Positions 35,169 through 44,708 of a stretch of DNA of 64,000 bases are shown here, in pieces. Position 1 is the stretch's first letter. Each line of letters starts with the position of its first letter. Under the pieces are notes generated by a model. The model was not told the DNA's origin, searched no databases, and saw only the letters and a list, made by a program, of their open reading frames with translations. Source of the stretch: an uncultured Candidatus Melainabacteria bacterium (GTDB taxonomy: Bacteria > Cyanobacteriota > Vampirovibrionia > Gastranaerophilales > Gastranaerophilaceae); the NCBI GenBank assembly GCA_934728585.1, contig CAKVDZ010000003.1, positions 124,001 to 188,000 of the forward strand, given 5' to 3'. The position numbers were made by a program, and so were the translations under genes.

Positions 35169-36133
35169 TCCAAACCTTGTTTTTTAATTTGTTCAAGAAG
35201 TTTTTTTACACAAGATGAAGCAGTTCCTTTAAGCACACAACCAGCAGCAAATTTGTGTCCGCCACCATTGAACACAGAGCAAATTTCAGCAACATCAAGT
35301 TTTTTACTTCTCATTGAAACTTTAAACATCTTGTTATCTATTTCCTTTAAAATAAACGCAATTTCTGTTGTTTCAATAGCGCGAAGATTTTCAACAAGAC
35401 CCTCTGTAAAATCTTCACCACCGCCAAATTTTTCAACATCTTTTTTGTAAACTGTTATGTATGCAATTTTATCATTAGAACAAAATTCCGCCTTATTTAC
35501 ACAATATGCCTGAAACATAACTACATTTTTTGATTTCATTTCATAACAATGCTTGTACACTTTTTGAGGTTTTGCACCTAAATTAACTAGTTTTGACGCA
35601 ACTTTTAAAGCATACGAACTTGTATTATCAAATCTAAATCCACCTGTATCAGTCAAAATTGCAGTATACAATGCTTCGGCAATATTTTCGTCCATTTGCC
35701 AGCCGTGATTTTCAGCAATTTTAAACAAAACTTCACCAGTTGAACTAGCGTCACCCTCAACAAATCTAATATTTGCATCATAGTTGTTAGTTTTGTGATG
35801 GTCAATTGCAACTTTAATAATCGCTTTCTCATAAAAGACTTGCGCATCAAAAATTCTATCTAACGCAGCAACGTCAACTAATATAACCATATCATAAATA
35901 CGAGAATTATCAAATTCGCTAATATGTTTTACATCTTTTACACCATTCAAAAATTCATACATTTTTGGAATTTTTGAAACCACCATCATTTCAGGTTTTT
36001 TCTTATATTTGTTATAAATCAAATCTTTCAACGCCAACATTGAACCCAATGTATCACCATCAGGATTTACGTGAGATATGATTAATATGTTTTTAGAAAT
36101 TTTTATGCTATTATCTAAGTTCAAGTGTTCCAT
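35165..36133 (-). CDS. DHH/DHHA1 phosphoesterase, NrnA-like
   Basis: 322 residues from the ATG at 36133. Family blocks are ISHVNPDGDTLGSMLAL (motif I), VAIDHHKTNNYDA (the DHH motif), TAILTDTGGFRF and C-terminal GGGHKFAAGC of DHHA1. NrnA enzymes degrade short RNA and 3'-phosphoadenosine 5'-phosphate. The longer reading from 36250 starts in an upstream hydrophobic stretch that overlaps the DUF721 gene region and is rejected. A TATAAT at 36140-36145 lies 6 bases before this ATG, so a leaderless mRNA is possible. Confidence 0.88.
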   Translation of the reverse strand: MEHLNLDNSIKISKNILIISHVNPDGDTLGSMLALKDLIYNKYKKKPEMMVVSKIPKMYEFLNGVKDVKHISEFDNSRIYDMVILVDVAALDRIFDAQVFYEKAIIKVAIDHHKTNNYDANIRFVEGDASSTGEVLFKIAENHGWQMDENIAEALYTAILTDTGGFRFDNTSSYALKVASKLVNLGAKPQKVYKHCYEMKSKNVVMFQAYCVNKAEFCSNDKIAYITVYKKDVEKFGGGEDFTEGLVENLRAIETTEIAFILKEIDNKMFKVSMRSKKLDVAEICSVFNGGGHKFAAGCVLKGTASSCVKKLLEQIKKQGLE

Positions 36134-36139
36134 TTCTTC

Positions 36140-36145
36140 ATTATA
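36140..36145 (-). promoter_or_regulatory. Candidate -10 box directly before the nrnA-like ATG
   Basis: TATAAT on the minus strand, 6 bases before the start codon, with no ribosome site between. The -35 region is weak. It overlaps the short space to the divergent DUF721 gene. Confidence 0.4.
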
Positions 36146-36170
36146 ACACAAAACAAAAAACAGGCTAAAA

Positions 36171-36509
36171 ATGACTAAAAAGGTTTTATATACAGATTTT
36201 GAGGGCATTGATGAAACTATTTCAAAAATGTTTGAGAACAAGGATTTCAAAAAAGCAATTACAAAAACTAATTTGTTTAAATTTTGGAAGAATGTTGCTG
36301 GGGAAAAATTTAAAAATAATTCAAAACCTTATTCTATGACAACAAATTCTGTAATGGTTATTGCCTGCAAAAACTCAGCAGTAGCGCAAGAACTTATGCT
36401 CAGAAAAACAAAAATTTTGAAAGATTTTGAACCTTATTTAAAGTCACTAAAAATGAACGTAAAAGACTTACGTTTTGATGTAAAACGCTGGGTTGAAGAA
36501 GAAGACTAA
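36171..36509 (+). CDS. DUF721 (DciA-like) protein
   Basis: 112 residues. The FWKNVAGEKFKNNSKPYSM segment and the SAVAQELMLRKTKILKDF helix match DUF721 proteins. DciA members load the replicative helicase in many bacteria that lack DnaC, but this short form is only tentatively placed there. It is divergent from the nrnA-like gene and convergent with the sigma factor gene. No clear ribosome site precedes the ATG. Confidence 0.65.
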   Translation: MTKKVLYTDFEGIDETISKMFENKDFKKAITKTNLFKFWKNVAGEKFKNNSKPYSMTTNSVMVIACKNSAVAQELMLRKTKILKDFEPYLKSLKMNVKDLRFDVKRWVEEED

Positions 36510-36524
36510 CACTAAAACTTAAAA

Positions 36525-37520
36525 TTATGCACCAAAATAATTTTTCAGACCAATTGTAAGATTTTCATTTTTACAAAGTTTTTTAAGTTTTGAAATAGCT
36601 CTATTTTCGATTTGACGAATTCTTTCACGAGAAACGCCATAATGTGAACCTATTTCGTCTAAAGTTTTCTTTTCTCCGTTATTATCTAAACCGTAACGCA
36701 TAATCAAGACATCGCGCTCTTTTGGCATCAATTGTTTTAGCATTTTTTGAATATCTTCAAGCATACTTTCTTGAGTTACGCGTGAATCTGGTGTTTCTGT
36801 TGATTCATCAACAATATAATCTGCAATCTTTGTTGAATCTTCTTTTTTATTAGCTGGAGCTTCAATACTAATCGTAGATTGCGCAGATTTACAAATTTGA
36901 GTAAGTTTTGCAACAGAAATTCCTAAACGGTACGCAATTTCTTGTTTTGTGGGAGTTCTACCTAACTCGGATGTTAAATCTAGTGTTGCTTTTTTAATCT
37001 TATTTAAAGATTCAATCATATGAATAGGTAATCTGATAGCACGAGCTTTGTCAGCAATAGCTCGAGTTATAGACTGTTGAACCCACCAAGTAGCATATGT
37101 TGAAAATTTGTACCCTTTTGTATAATCAAATCTTTCAGCAGCTTTCATCAAACCTATATTTCCCTCTTGGATTAAATCTAGGAATGACAAGCCTCTGCCT
37201 ATATATTTTTTTGCAATACTTACAACAAGACGCAAGTTTGCATTTACTAAAATATTTTTTGAAAATTCGCAATTCTCATTTTTTATTTTCTTTGCAACAT
37301 CAAGCTCTTCCTCTGGAGAAAGCAAAGGAATTTTACCAATTTGTTGCAAATAAATTCTAACAGAATCGTCTGTGCTTACTGAATTTAAACTTTCTTGAAC
37401 CTTTGGATCTTCAACATTGTCAAGAATATCTTCATCATCTTCTGCTTGAAGACTATGAAAATCAACGCCTTCTTCAGAAATTTCATCTGTTAGTTCAAAG
37501 TTTTCTGTTTTTTTACTCAT
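36525..37520 (-). CDS. Primary-type sigma-70 factor
   Basis: 331 residues: a short acidic N-terminus, region 1.2 (DSVRIYLQQIGKIPLLS), region 2 with FLDLIQEGNIGLMKA and the -10 reading helix YKFSTYATWWVQQ, region 3, and region 4.2 with GVSRERIRQIENRA. The Arg/Glu contacts for the -35 element are intact. This is RpoD/SigA type, either the housekeeping sigma factor or a close group 2 relative; the length is on the short side. It ends 15 bases from the convergent DUF721 stop. Confidence 0.9.
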   Translation of the reverse strand: MSKKTENFELTDEISEEGVDFHSLQAEDDEDILDNVEDPKVQESLNSVSTDDSVRIYLQQIGKIPLLSPEEELDVAKKIKNENCEFSKNILVNANLRLVVSIAKKYIGRGLSFLDLIQEGNIGLMKAAERFDYTKGYKFSTYATWWVQQSITRAIADKARAIRLPIHMIESLNKIKKATLDLTSELGRTPTKQEIAYRLGISVAKLTQICKSAQSTISIEAPANKKEDSTKIADYIVDESTETPDSRVTQESMLEDIQKMLKQLMPKERDVLIMRYGLDNNGEKKTLDEIGSHYGVSRERIRQIENRAISKLKKLCKNENLTIGLKNYFGA

Positions 37521-37559
37521 AAAAATTTACCTACATTCATGTTATTCCACAAAAATGAA

Positions 37560-38294
37560 TTATTTAACATTTTTTTGTCGAACAGCCTCAAAAATTATTA
37601 TACTCAAGGCATTTGAAACGTTTAGTGAGTTAAACTCTTTCATCATTGGAATTTTAGCCTGAAAATCTGATAACTTAATTATTGACTTAGAAACACCTGC
37701 ATGTTCTGCGCCCATAACAAGTACGAAATTCATGTCTGTATAATTTATATCATAATAATTATCTTTTGCATCTGCTTCTGCTGCAATTACCCACCAGTTT
37801 TGTTCTTGTAATCTTTGTAATGCGCTAACTGGGCTATTGACTTTGATTATTGGAATATGATTTACAGCTCCTGCAGAAGTTTTTTCTACAACAGAATTGA
37901 TTTGCACACTGCGTCTTGCAGGTATCATAATAGCGTCAACGCCAGCACATACGCAAGTTCTAATAATTGCACCCAAATTGTGTGCGTCTTCTACACCATC
38001 AAGCATTACAATAGACGCATTTTTATGTTCTTGCGCTAAAAAATCCTCCAATTCTGTGTATTTTATCGGAGAGGTAAACGCAATCACACCTTGATGATTA
38101 AATTCTGCATATTGAATAAATTTTTCCTTAGCTACAAACTGAAAAATAATTCCGTTTTTTTGAGCCAATTCTTTAATTCTTGCAATTTTTCCATCAGTAT
38201 GAATACTATTTGAAATTAGAATTTTATTAATTTCTCTTTGAGAAGATTCTAAAGCTTCTAATACAGCATTCTTACCATAAATAACATCTTCCAT
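37560..38294 (-). CDS. rlmB: TrmH family 23S rRNA 2'-O-methyltransferase (RlmB-like)
   Basis: 244 residues of the SPOUT/TrmH superfamily. An N-terminal L30e-like substrate domain (VIYGKNAVLEALES) is followed by the knot domain with LDGVEDAHNLGAIIRT, FVLVMGAEHAGVS and IPMMKEFNSLNVSNALSI. It methylates the 2'-OH of a guanosine in 23S rRNA in RlmB. The ATG overlaps the stop of nadA (TAATG), so they form an operon. Confidence 0.92.
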   Translation of the reverse strand: MEDVIYGKNAVLEALESSQREINKILISNSIHTDGKIARIKELAQKNGIIFQFVAKEKFIQYAEFNHQGVIAFTSPIKYTELEDFLAQEHKNASIVMLDGVEDAHNLGAIIRTCVCAGVDAIMIPARRSVQINSVVEKTSAGAVNHIPIIKVNSPVSALQRLQEQNWWVIAAEADAKDNYYDINYTDMNFVLVMGAEHAGVSKSIIKLSDFQAKIPMMKEFNSLNVSNALSIIIFEAVRQKNVK

Positions 38295-39196
38295 TATTTA
38301 CAAACCTCAAACATTTTGTTTATACAGTTCAATGCTTTTTTAGAAATTTCTTCATCAACAGTAATTTCATTATTTTCATTTTTCAATACACTGTAAATAT
38401 CTTCTAAAGTGTTATGTTTCATATTTGGACAAATAATATTGTCTTTAATAAGAATAAATTCTTTGTCAGGACAATCACGCTTCAATCTATCAACTACACC
38501 TTTTTCTGTTGCAATAACGAAAGATTTGTTATCAGATTCCATCGCATACTTCATAATTGCAGTTGTACTACCAACAAAATCTGCCAATTGACAAACATCT
38601 TTGTGACATTCTGGGTGAGCCAAAATTTTAGCTTTTGGATATTTTGTTCTTGCATTATGCATATCTTCAGCCTTTATGCGCAAGTGAGTTGGACAAAACC
38701 CTGGATAAGTATTAACTTTAACATTACCCAATTGACTTTCCACCCATTTGCCTAAGTAAGTATCAGGCAAGAATAAGATTTCTGGTACATTCAAGTTTTT
38801 AACAACTTTTACTGCATTAGAACTTGTACAGCAAACATCACATTCTGATTTAACTTCAGCTGTTGAATTTACGTAGCATACAACTGGAACATCTTTATTT
38901 TTAGCTTTAAAATCTCTAAGTTGTTCTAAATCAATCATATCTGCCATCAAGCAACCTGATTGCATATTTGGTAACAATACTTTTTTATTTGGTGAAATAA
39001 TTTTTGCTGTTTGAGCCATAAAATATACACCCGCAAAAACGATTATATCTGCATCAGTCGTTGCAGCCATTTTGCTCAAATATAGAGAGTCACCAACAAA
39101 ATCTGCAACTTCATCAATTTCAATATTTTGATAACAGTGAGCTAAAATCACTGCATTTTTTTCTTTTTTTAGTTTTAATATTTCATCTTTTAACAT
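38294..39196 (-). CDS. nadA: Quinolinate synthase A
   Basis: 300 residues. It condenses iminoaspartate with dihydroxyacetone phosphate in NAD synthesis and holds a 4Fe-4S cluster. Expected Cys blocks are MQSGCLMADM, CDVCCTSSNA and HPECHKDVC, and the substrate blocks ILAHCYQN, FVGDSLYLS and YPGFCPTHLRI are present. The ATG at 39196 has AAGG 8 bases before it and is preferred to the GTG at 39205. nadB and nadC are not in the window. Confidence 0.94.
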   Translation of the reverse strand: MLKDEILKLKKEKNAVILAHCYQNIEIDEVADFVGDSLYLSKMAATTDADIIVFAGVYFMAQTAKIISPNKKVLLPNMQSGCLMADMIDLEQLRDFKAKNKDVPVVCYVNSTAEVKSECDVCCTSSNAVKVVKNLNVPEILFLPDTYLGKWVESQLGNVKVNTYPGFCPTHLRIKAEDMHNARTKYPKAKILAHPECHKDVCQLADFVGSTTAIMKYAMESDNKSFVIATEKGVVDRLKRDCPDKEFILIKDNIICPNMKHNTLEDIYSVLKNENNEITVDEEISKKALNCINKMFEVCK

Positions 39197-39296
39197 ATTA
39201 CGCACCTTGTCTTAATAATATTTGACGTGAAATTATGTTTAAATTATAATATACGCAAGACAATTATATAATAAAAATAATAAAAAATCTGAACAT

Positions 39297-41126
39297 ATGT
39301 TAAATCAATTATTATCACAGCTGGGTGCAAATACCAAAATTACTGTCGGCGTTGCGATGTCGCCGTCGGTTGGTCTTGAAATGATTGAGATAAATCCGAA
39401 GACAAAAGTAATTGAAAAATATGCTTGCAAACAGCTTGATTATGATTATTCAAAAAGAGAAATTGCTGATTACGACCGTTTTAGAGAAGTTTTAATTGAG
39501 TTATTTGATGAATTAAAAATTAACAGAAAAAGTAATATCGTTTTAACATTACCTTCTGTTCACTATGGATTAATTTCATTACCAACCATGCTTGGAGATG
39601 AAGCTGTTACAAGTGCCATCATATCGGAAGTTGAGCAAGCATCTTATATCTTTAAACGTCAAGACCCAGTAATCAGTTGGGTTGACGCTTACCCATCTGG
39701 AGGTAAAGAAAATAGAGAAGTTTTATATGGGGCTATTCAACAAACTGCGTTAGATGAAATTAATGCAGCATGCGTTGAAATTGGTTGTACATTAATCGCA
39801 ATTGAAACAGCTCCAAACTCATTATTAAAAACTTTGAGCTATAATCAACTTGCAGAAGAACACATGGCTCCAAATACAACTTGGAACCTAATGGTTATCA
39901 ATCCTAACAGCTATTCAATGATAACTCTTACTGGTAAGAGCGTTATTGAATATAGAGAAGAACCATTGGCACTTCGTTCTTTTGTTGGAGATGAAATTTA
40001 TGAAGCAATCATTTCATCTGCTCAATTGACACTACAAACAATTCCATCAAATTATTTGTACATCGTTTCAGAAACAGATATCGTTTCTGCCGAAGTATTA
40101 TCAATGAAAATACCTTTTGATGGAAACATTAAATTCTTAGAAAGCAATAAATACGTTCAAAACCCATTAATGCAAGCTTCTTACAACATCTTGCCAAATT
40201 TAGTTTTGAAAATAACTCCAGAAGTAATCGGTTCTGGCATTTATAACCTTTCTGATTATCCGTTCAGATTTAATTTACTTGGACAGGGTGTCGATACAAG
40301 TGCATTTATCGCTGAAGACGCACCAAAAATCAGACTTAATAACACTGAAATCGAATTAACATCAGCATTTGTTAAAAAAACAGCGTTAATTTTAACAGCA
40401 ATTGTTGTTGTTCCAGCTTTATTGATTTTATACCTATTAAACTTCTTGAGTACAAACCAACAAAACACTTTAGATGATATTAATAGACAATTAGACCTTG
40501 CAAAAACAGAACTTGCAAACTACGAAGGTATTGACAAGAAAAATGAATTTGATGACAAGCTTGAAATTAACACAGTTCAAGCAACAAACCGTACAAAATT
40601 AATTTACTATACTGCAATTGGTGCGAGCTTGCCAGCTAACACTTGGTTAATTTATATGAACGTTTATGGAGATAAAAAGGTCGATATCATTGGACGTTCA
40701 ACTTCTGTAGAAAATGTTTATGCATTTTACAAAGGTTTAAAAATGTCAGTTATTGATTCTGATTTAAGACTAAACAGACTTGAAATGTCTGCTGATTCTG
40801 TTGGAAATTTAGTTATAGAAGATTTAAACAGCATAAAACCATCTTTCTATGAGTTTGAAATAACAAACTTGACAGAAGAAGAATTACAAGAACAAGAAAA
40901 CCAATTAAATGGTTCTTCTGATGACAAAGATAAAACAGGAGCAACTGCAAAACGCAGAAAAGGTTTCTTATTTGAAGACTTTTTAAGCTCTGGTGAAGAA
41001 GACAACAGCGAAAGTATCAAAGATGTTGGTATTTCAGGTATTACAAACAAATTACAAAACAAAAACCAACAAGGAGAACCTCCTAAGAACTTACCTGCAA
41101 ACTTGGAATCAATTGAACAATTCTAA
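39297..41126 (+). CDS. PilM-PilN fusion, type IV pilus inner-membrane assembly protein
   Basis: 609 residues. Residues 1-340 resemble PilM, an actin-like cytoplasmic protein (VTLPSVHYGLISLP, SEVEQASYIFKRQDP, NSYSMITLTG). A membrane helix at about 360-385 is followed by a PilN-like part with a coiled coil (TLDDINRQLDLAKTEL) and a periplasmic domain. In most genomes pilM and pilN are separate. The C-terminus is a Glu/Asp/Lys-rich tail. A pilO-like gene follows 18 bases downstream. No ribosome site is obvious before the ATG. Confidence 0.82.
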   Translation: MLNQLLSQLGANTKITVGVAMSPSVGLEMIEINPKTKVIEKYACKQLDYDYSKREIADYDRFREVLIELFDELKINRKSNIVLTLPSVHYGLISLPTMLGDEAVTSAIISEVEQASYIFKRQDPVISWVDAYPSGGKENREVLYGAIQQTALDEINAACVEIGCTLIAIETAPNSLLKTLSYNQLAEEHMAPNTTWNLMVINPNSYSMITLTGKSVIEYREEPLALRSFVGDEIYEAIISSAQLTLQTIPSNYLYIVSETDIVSAEVLSMKIPFDGNIKFLESNKYVQNPLMQASYNILPNLVLKITPEVIGSGIYNLSDYPFRFNLLGQGVDTSAFIAEDAPKIRLNNTEIELTSAFVKKTALILTAIVVVPALLILYLLNFLSTNQQNTLDDINRQLDLAKTELANYEGIDKKNEFDDKLEINTVQATNRTKLIYYTAIGASLPANTWLIYMNVYGDKKVDIIGRSTSVENVYAFYKGLKMSVIDSDLRLNRLEMSADSVGNLVIEDLNSIKPSFYEFEITNLTEEELQEQENQLNGSSDDKDKTGATAKRRKGFLFEDFLSSGEEDNSESIKDVGISGITNKLQNKNQQGEPPKNLPANLESIEQF

Positions 41127-41144
41127 CAACAAGGATTTTAATTT

Positions 41145-41843
41145 ATGCAAAACTTACAAAAATATAAAGAATGTCTAATGTATTTAGGATTGGTTATTTT
41201 AGTAGCTGTATTCCTTTTCAAACAAATTCAACCTAAATTTATCTCTACAATAAACTTATATAACCAAGTTAAAACTCAAACTGAGGTTAGTAACTCTATT
41301 AACAAACAACTTTCTATCGCAAAAGAAAAAGTTGAAAGAAAAAAGAAACTTCGTATGTTAGATACAATGACAAAGAAAATATACGAGCCTAATGAAAATG
41401 CAAATGCAACTGACTCTGAATCAACTTTTGCTGTATTGTTAGACGATGTTATTGAAATTGCAAGAAAAAATCATATAAAAACTCACTCTATTGAATCAAC
41501 AATTGACCCAGAAGAAGATGTTTTCATAAAGGGTGACAAAGCCCATTACAGCGCATGTAAACTTGATATGAAAATTATCTCTGATTACACAGATTTTGAA
41601 GGATTTATATCTGATTTATACAAATATAATTATCTTATCAACTTAAACAGCATTGAAATATATCCTTACGAAAAAAATAAAAAAATATTATTAATCAATT
41701 TGTCTATAACTTTGTACACATTCAAATCAGAAGAAGAAACTCAAGCTGAAGAAAATGCTGAAAAAGCTGACAATGCAGATAATGCAGATGAAAATTCAGA
41801 TAACGAACCTAAAAAGGGTAAAAAAGCTCGCACTGAAGAATAA
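41145..41843 (+). CDS. PilO-like type IV pilus assembly protein
   Basis: 232 residues with one N-terminal membrane helix (about 13-32), a coiled coil (KQLSIAKEKVERKKKL), a ferredoxin-like domain (FEGFISDLYKYNYLINL, LINLSITLYTF) and an acidic C-terminal tail, the layout of PilO. It partners PilN in the inner-membrane alignment complex. pilP and pilQ do not follow; a convergent radical SAM gene starts instead. An AAGGAT site lies 8-9 bases before the ATG. Confidence 0.8.
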   Translation: MQNLQKYKECLMYLGLVILVAVFLFKQIQPKFISTINLYNQVKTQTEVSNSINKQLSIAKEKVERKKKLRMLDTMTKKIYEPNENANATDSESTFAVLLDDVIEIARKNHIKTHSIESTIDPEEDVFIKGDKAHYSACKLDMKIISDYTDFEGFISDLYKYNYLINLNSIEIYPYEKNKKILLINLSITLYTFKSEEETQAEENAEKADNADNADENSDNEPKKGKKARTEE

Positions 41844-41848
41844 TTTTA

Positions 41849-42709
41849 TCAGCACTCAAAATATTTATAGTTAATTGAGAACATTTTTTCTTTATTTTTA
41901 GCACAAACAGCACAGAATGGTGTTTCTAGACACATCTTTTTGCCGTAATTAGTAAAATCTGCGCCCATTCTTCCTCTGTGGTCATTAGCAAGAAATGGAC
42001 AAACATAAACACCTTTCTCTGTTAAAATACGGCCTGTTTGGCAGTCTAAATTTTTGTAATCTTCAACAATCATTTCTTCTTTTGAATACTTATTGTAGTA
42101 TTCATTTATCTGAAAATTACAATCTTCAACTGGCACTCCAATGTTATCAAAAACTTGCTTAAAGTTTGTAATAAGTTCTTTTTTATCCAACTTATAGTAA
42201 TTTGTAACGTTAAAAATTGGATTAAACTCATATTTTACAAGAATTTTAGACGCATGTAAAATTTGTCTATATGAGCCTCTGCTACGGATATCGTCACTTT
42301 TAATTTCGTCGTAATGATCAATTGGCAACATAAAGATAATTTCATTGTCTGACTCATCTTCAACTTTTTTCAAAAATCTAACTTTTTTTTCGTTTAAAAA
42401 AGAACCATTTGTGCAAATACAAACATTTGATACTTTTAAACAAAGCCTTAAAATAGCATTAAAATCAGGGTGTAACATGGGCTCCGCACCAGTCAAATAG
42501 ATACAATAAAGGTTTTCATCTTTTGTATCTCTTAGAGCATTTTTAATTTTATCAATATCTATAAAATCTTTTGGTGCTTTTGAAAATGGAAAATCAATAT
42601 AACAATGTTTACAATGTTGATTACAATTTTTCGCAGTTAATTCTATAAATAAGTTATTTAATTCTTTTAGTTCACTTTTTTGAATAGTAAACAATTTTTC
42701 TGTTGACAT
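41849..42709 (-). CDS. Radical SAM protein with SPASM-like C-terminal Cys cluster
   Basis: 286 residues. The radical SAM motif is CNQHCKHC near residue 28-35 (C-x3-C-x2-C), with a YLTGAEPMLHPDF glycine block next. The last ~75 residues contain many Cys (CQTGR, VYVCPF, CLETPFCAVC, final FEC), matching a SPASM/twitch extra cluster. Such proteins modify peptides or metabolites; the substrate is unknown. AGGTG lies before the ATG. It is convergent with pilO and follows a small STAS-like gene on the same strand. Confidence 0.85.
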   Translation of the reverse strand: MSTEKLFTIQKSELKELNNLFIELTAKNCNQHCKHCYIDFPFSKAPKDFIDIDKIKNALRDTKDENLYCIYLTGAEPMLHPDFNAILRLCLKVSNVCICTNGSFLNEKKVRFLKKVEDESDNEIIFMLPIDHYDEIKSDDIRSRGSYRQILHASKILVKYEFNPIFNVTNYYKLDKKELITNFKQVFDNIGVPVEDCNFQINEYYNKYSKEEMIVEDYKNLDCQTGRILTEKGVYVCPFLANDHRGRMGADFTNYGKKMCLETPFCAVCAKNKEKMFSINYKYFEC

Positions 42710-42789
42710 AATTTCACCTACTTTTTATTTTATTTTAAAATTTAAACTTTAAAATGAAATTAGACAACAGGGTACTATTTGGAATAATT

Positions 42790-43077
42790 TTATGCAAATA
42801 TAAAATTACTATTACCTAAGTTTAGCGGTTTAAGCATTTTTGCAACTTCTTTTGAAGATACTAACCAATCAATTTTACCTTCTTCAAATTTTAAAAAGTG
42901 ATAAGTTGAAGCAATAGTTGCAACTTTTGTGGCATCAATAATATTAAGCATTGAAATATCAAATGTCATATTTGCAGACTTGCTTTTTTTAATTTGTTTT
43001 TTAATAGTTTCTGTGATGTTGTTAGAATTTTTACTAACTGGGGTAATAAATTTATTTTGAATTTTTTCGTTTAACAT
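42790..43077 (-). CDS. Small STAS-like protein, unknown role
   Basis: 95 residues from the ATG at 43077. The core (MTFDISMLNIIDATKVATIAS...WLVSSKEVAKMLKPLNLGN) has the beta-alpha pattern of STAS/anti-sigma-antagonist folds, but no phosphorylatable Ser is obvious. No membrane segment or Cys is present. It is 80 bases upstream of the radical SAM gene and may share its transcript. I recall similar short proteins in this lineage without a function. Confidence in the fold is low. Confidence 0.6.
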   Translation of the reverse strand: MLNEKIQNKFITPVSKNSNNITETIKKQIKKSKSANMTFDISMLNIIDATKVATIASTYHFLKFEEGKIDWLVSSKEVAKMLKPLNLGNSNFIFA

Positions 43078-43196
43078 AATTTCCACTCTCTTACAATAAA
43101 GATTTCGGTCAAAACATTACGAAATTTTGAAAATTTATGTTAAATTACTACTTTTGTATGAGATGTTATTGTATAATATAAAAAACGGAGGGTAAT

Positions 43197-44168
43197 ATGA
43201 AAACCTTAAATTTAATTGATACGGCTAAAAATGTTTTAGATATTGAAGCTAAAGCTATTTTAAGAATAAAGGACAACATGGATATTGCGCAGTATGAAAA
43301 GGCAATCGACCTAATTTATAACTGCAAAGGCAGAGTAATTGTAACAGGTATGGGCAAATCTGGTCATATTGGTAAAAAAATCGCTGCAACTTTGTCTTCT
43401 ACGGGAACACCTGCTTACTTCTTGCATCCAGCAGAAAGTACCCACGGGGATTCTGGTATTATTACAAAAGAAGATGTAATAATTGCAATTTCAAATAGTG
43501 GCGAATCACAAGAATTATTGAACCTTTTACCACTTTTAAAAAGATTTGGACTATCAATAATCGGAATGACAGGCAATCCTAATTCAACATTAGGTCAAGC
43601 AAGTGACGTTATTCTTGACATTTCTGTAGAAAGAGAAGCATGCCCTCTTGGTAAAGCTCCTACAGCGTCAACAACAGTAACTCTAGCAGTTGGTGACGCT
43701 ATTGCAATTTGTTTATTAGAAAAGCGCGGTTTCACAGAAGAAGATTTCTTGATTTTCCACCCATCTGGAGCTTTAGGCAAAGGATTTACATACAGAGTTT
43801 CTGATTTGATGAAAACTGACGACTTGCCAATTGCAAATGAAAACGACTTATTTACTGACGTAATTGAGGTTATTTCTTCACATAAATTAGGACTTGCTAT
43901 TATCACAGATAACACAGGCTTAATGACTGGTATTATCACAGATGGTGACATTAGACGTAATTTAATAAAATATAAAGACGTACAAAACCTAAAAGCAGTC
44001 GAAACAATGACAAAATCGCCAAAAACAGTTAAAGCTGATTCTTACGCAGCAAGTGCATTACATTTGATGGAAAAATATTCAATCACGTCATTACCAATTG
44101 CTGATGAAAATGGCAAACCTTTAGGAATTGTACATGTACATGATTTATTAAGAGCAGGAGTAGTATAA
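43197..44168 (+). CDS. kdsD: Arabinose-5-phosphate isomerase
   Basis: 323 residues: a SIS sugar-isomerase domain (about 40-185; VTGMGKSGHIGKKIAATLSS and LAVGDAIAICLLE) and two CBS domains (about 205-320). It converts ribulose-5-phosphate to arabinose-5-phosphate, the first step of Kdo synthesis. ACGGAGGG precedes the ATG. The gene overlaps kdsC by one base (TAATG), forming a Kdo operon. KdsA and KdsB are not in the window. Confidence 0.95.
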   Translation: MKTLNLIDTAKNVLDIEAKAILRIKDNMDIAQYEKAIDLIYNCKGRVIVTGMGKSGHIGKKIAATLSSTGTPAYFLHPAESTHGDSGIITKEDVIIAISNSGESQELLNLLPLLKRFGLSIIGMTGNPNSTLGQASDVILDISVEREACPLGKAPTASTTVTLAVGDAIAICLLEKRGFTEEDFLIFHPSGALGKGFTYRVSDLMKTDDLPIANENDLFTDVIEVISSHKLGLAIITDNTGLMTGIITDGDIRRNLIKYKDVQNLKAVETMTKSPKTVKADSYAASALHLMEKYSITSLPIADENGKPLGIVHVHDLLRAGVV

Positions 44169-44695
44169 TGAACGATGTTTTAAGAGAAAAAGCTTCAAAA
44201 ATCAAATTATTAGCATTTGACGTTGACGGAGTTATGACAACAGGCGAAGTGACTTACGATGAAAACGGTGTTGAATACAAGTCTTTCAATGTAAAAGACG
44301 GTCATGGACTAGTTAGAATTCAACATGCTGGTTTTATCACAGCGATAATTACCGCTCGTAATAACGGAACTGTTCGCCACAGAGCTGAAAACTTGCATAT
44401 TACAGAATTATATCAAGGTCAAAAATATAAACTACCAGCTTTGGAAGAAATCATGAAAAAATATAACTTAACTTACGACCAAGTATCTTACATGGGTGAT
44501 GATTTACCTGACTTATGCATACTTGAAAAAGTTGGTTTAAAATGCTGTCCAAATGATGCTGTAGATGAAGTAAAAAGTGTTTGCAACTTTATCGCATCAA
44601 AAGACGGAGGACGCGGTGCAGTAAGAGAATTAACAGACTTTATTCTTGACGCACAAGGCATAAAAAAAGAATATACAGTAGCAGAGGGAAAATAA
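44168..44695 (+). CDS. kdsC: Kdo-8-phosphate phosphatase
   Basis: 175 residues of the HAD superfamily without a cap domain. The catalytic Asp pair is in LLAFDVDGVMT (D18 nucleophile, D20), motif II T-A-R in ITARNNG and a GDDLPDLCIL motif at the end. It removes phosphate from Kdo-8-P, the third step of Kdo synthesis. It directly follows kdsD. Confidence 0.94.
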   Translation: MNDVLREKASKIKLLAFDVDGVMTTGEVTYDENGVEYKSFNVKDGHGLVRIQHAGFITAIITARNNGTVRHRAENLHITELYQGQKYKLPALEEIMKKYNLTYDQVSYMGDDLPDLCILEKVGLKCCPNDAVDEVKSVCNFIASKDGGRGAVRELTDFILDAQGIKKEYTVAEGK

Positions 44696-44708
44696 TAGGA
44701 GTTTTAAA

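Noticed and set aside
36134..36250. Longer start for the nrnA-like gene
   Set aside because: The added residues are hydrophobic without family match and would overlap the divergent DUF721 coding region.
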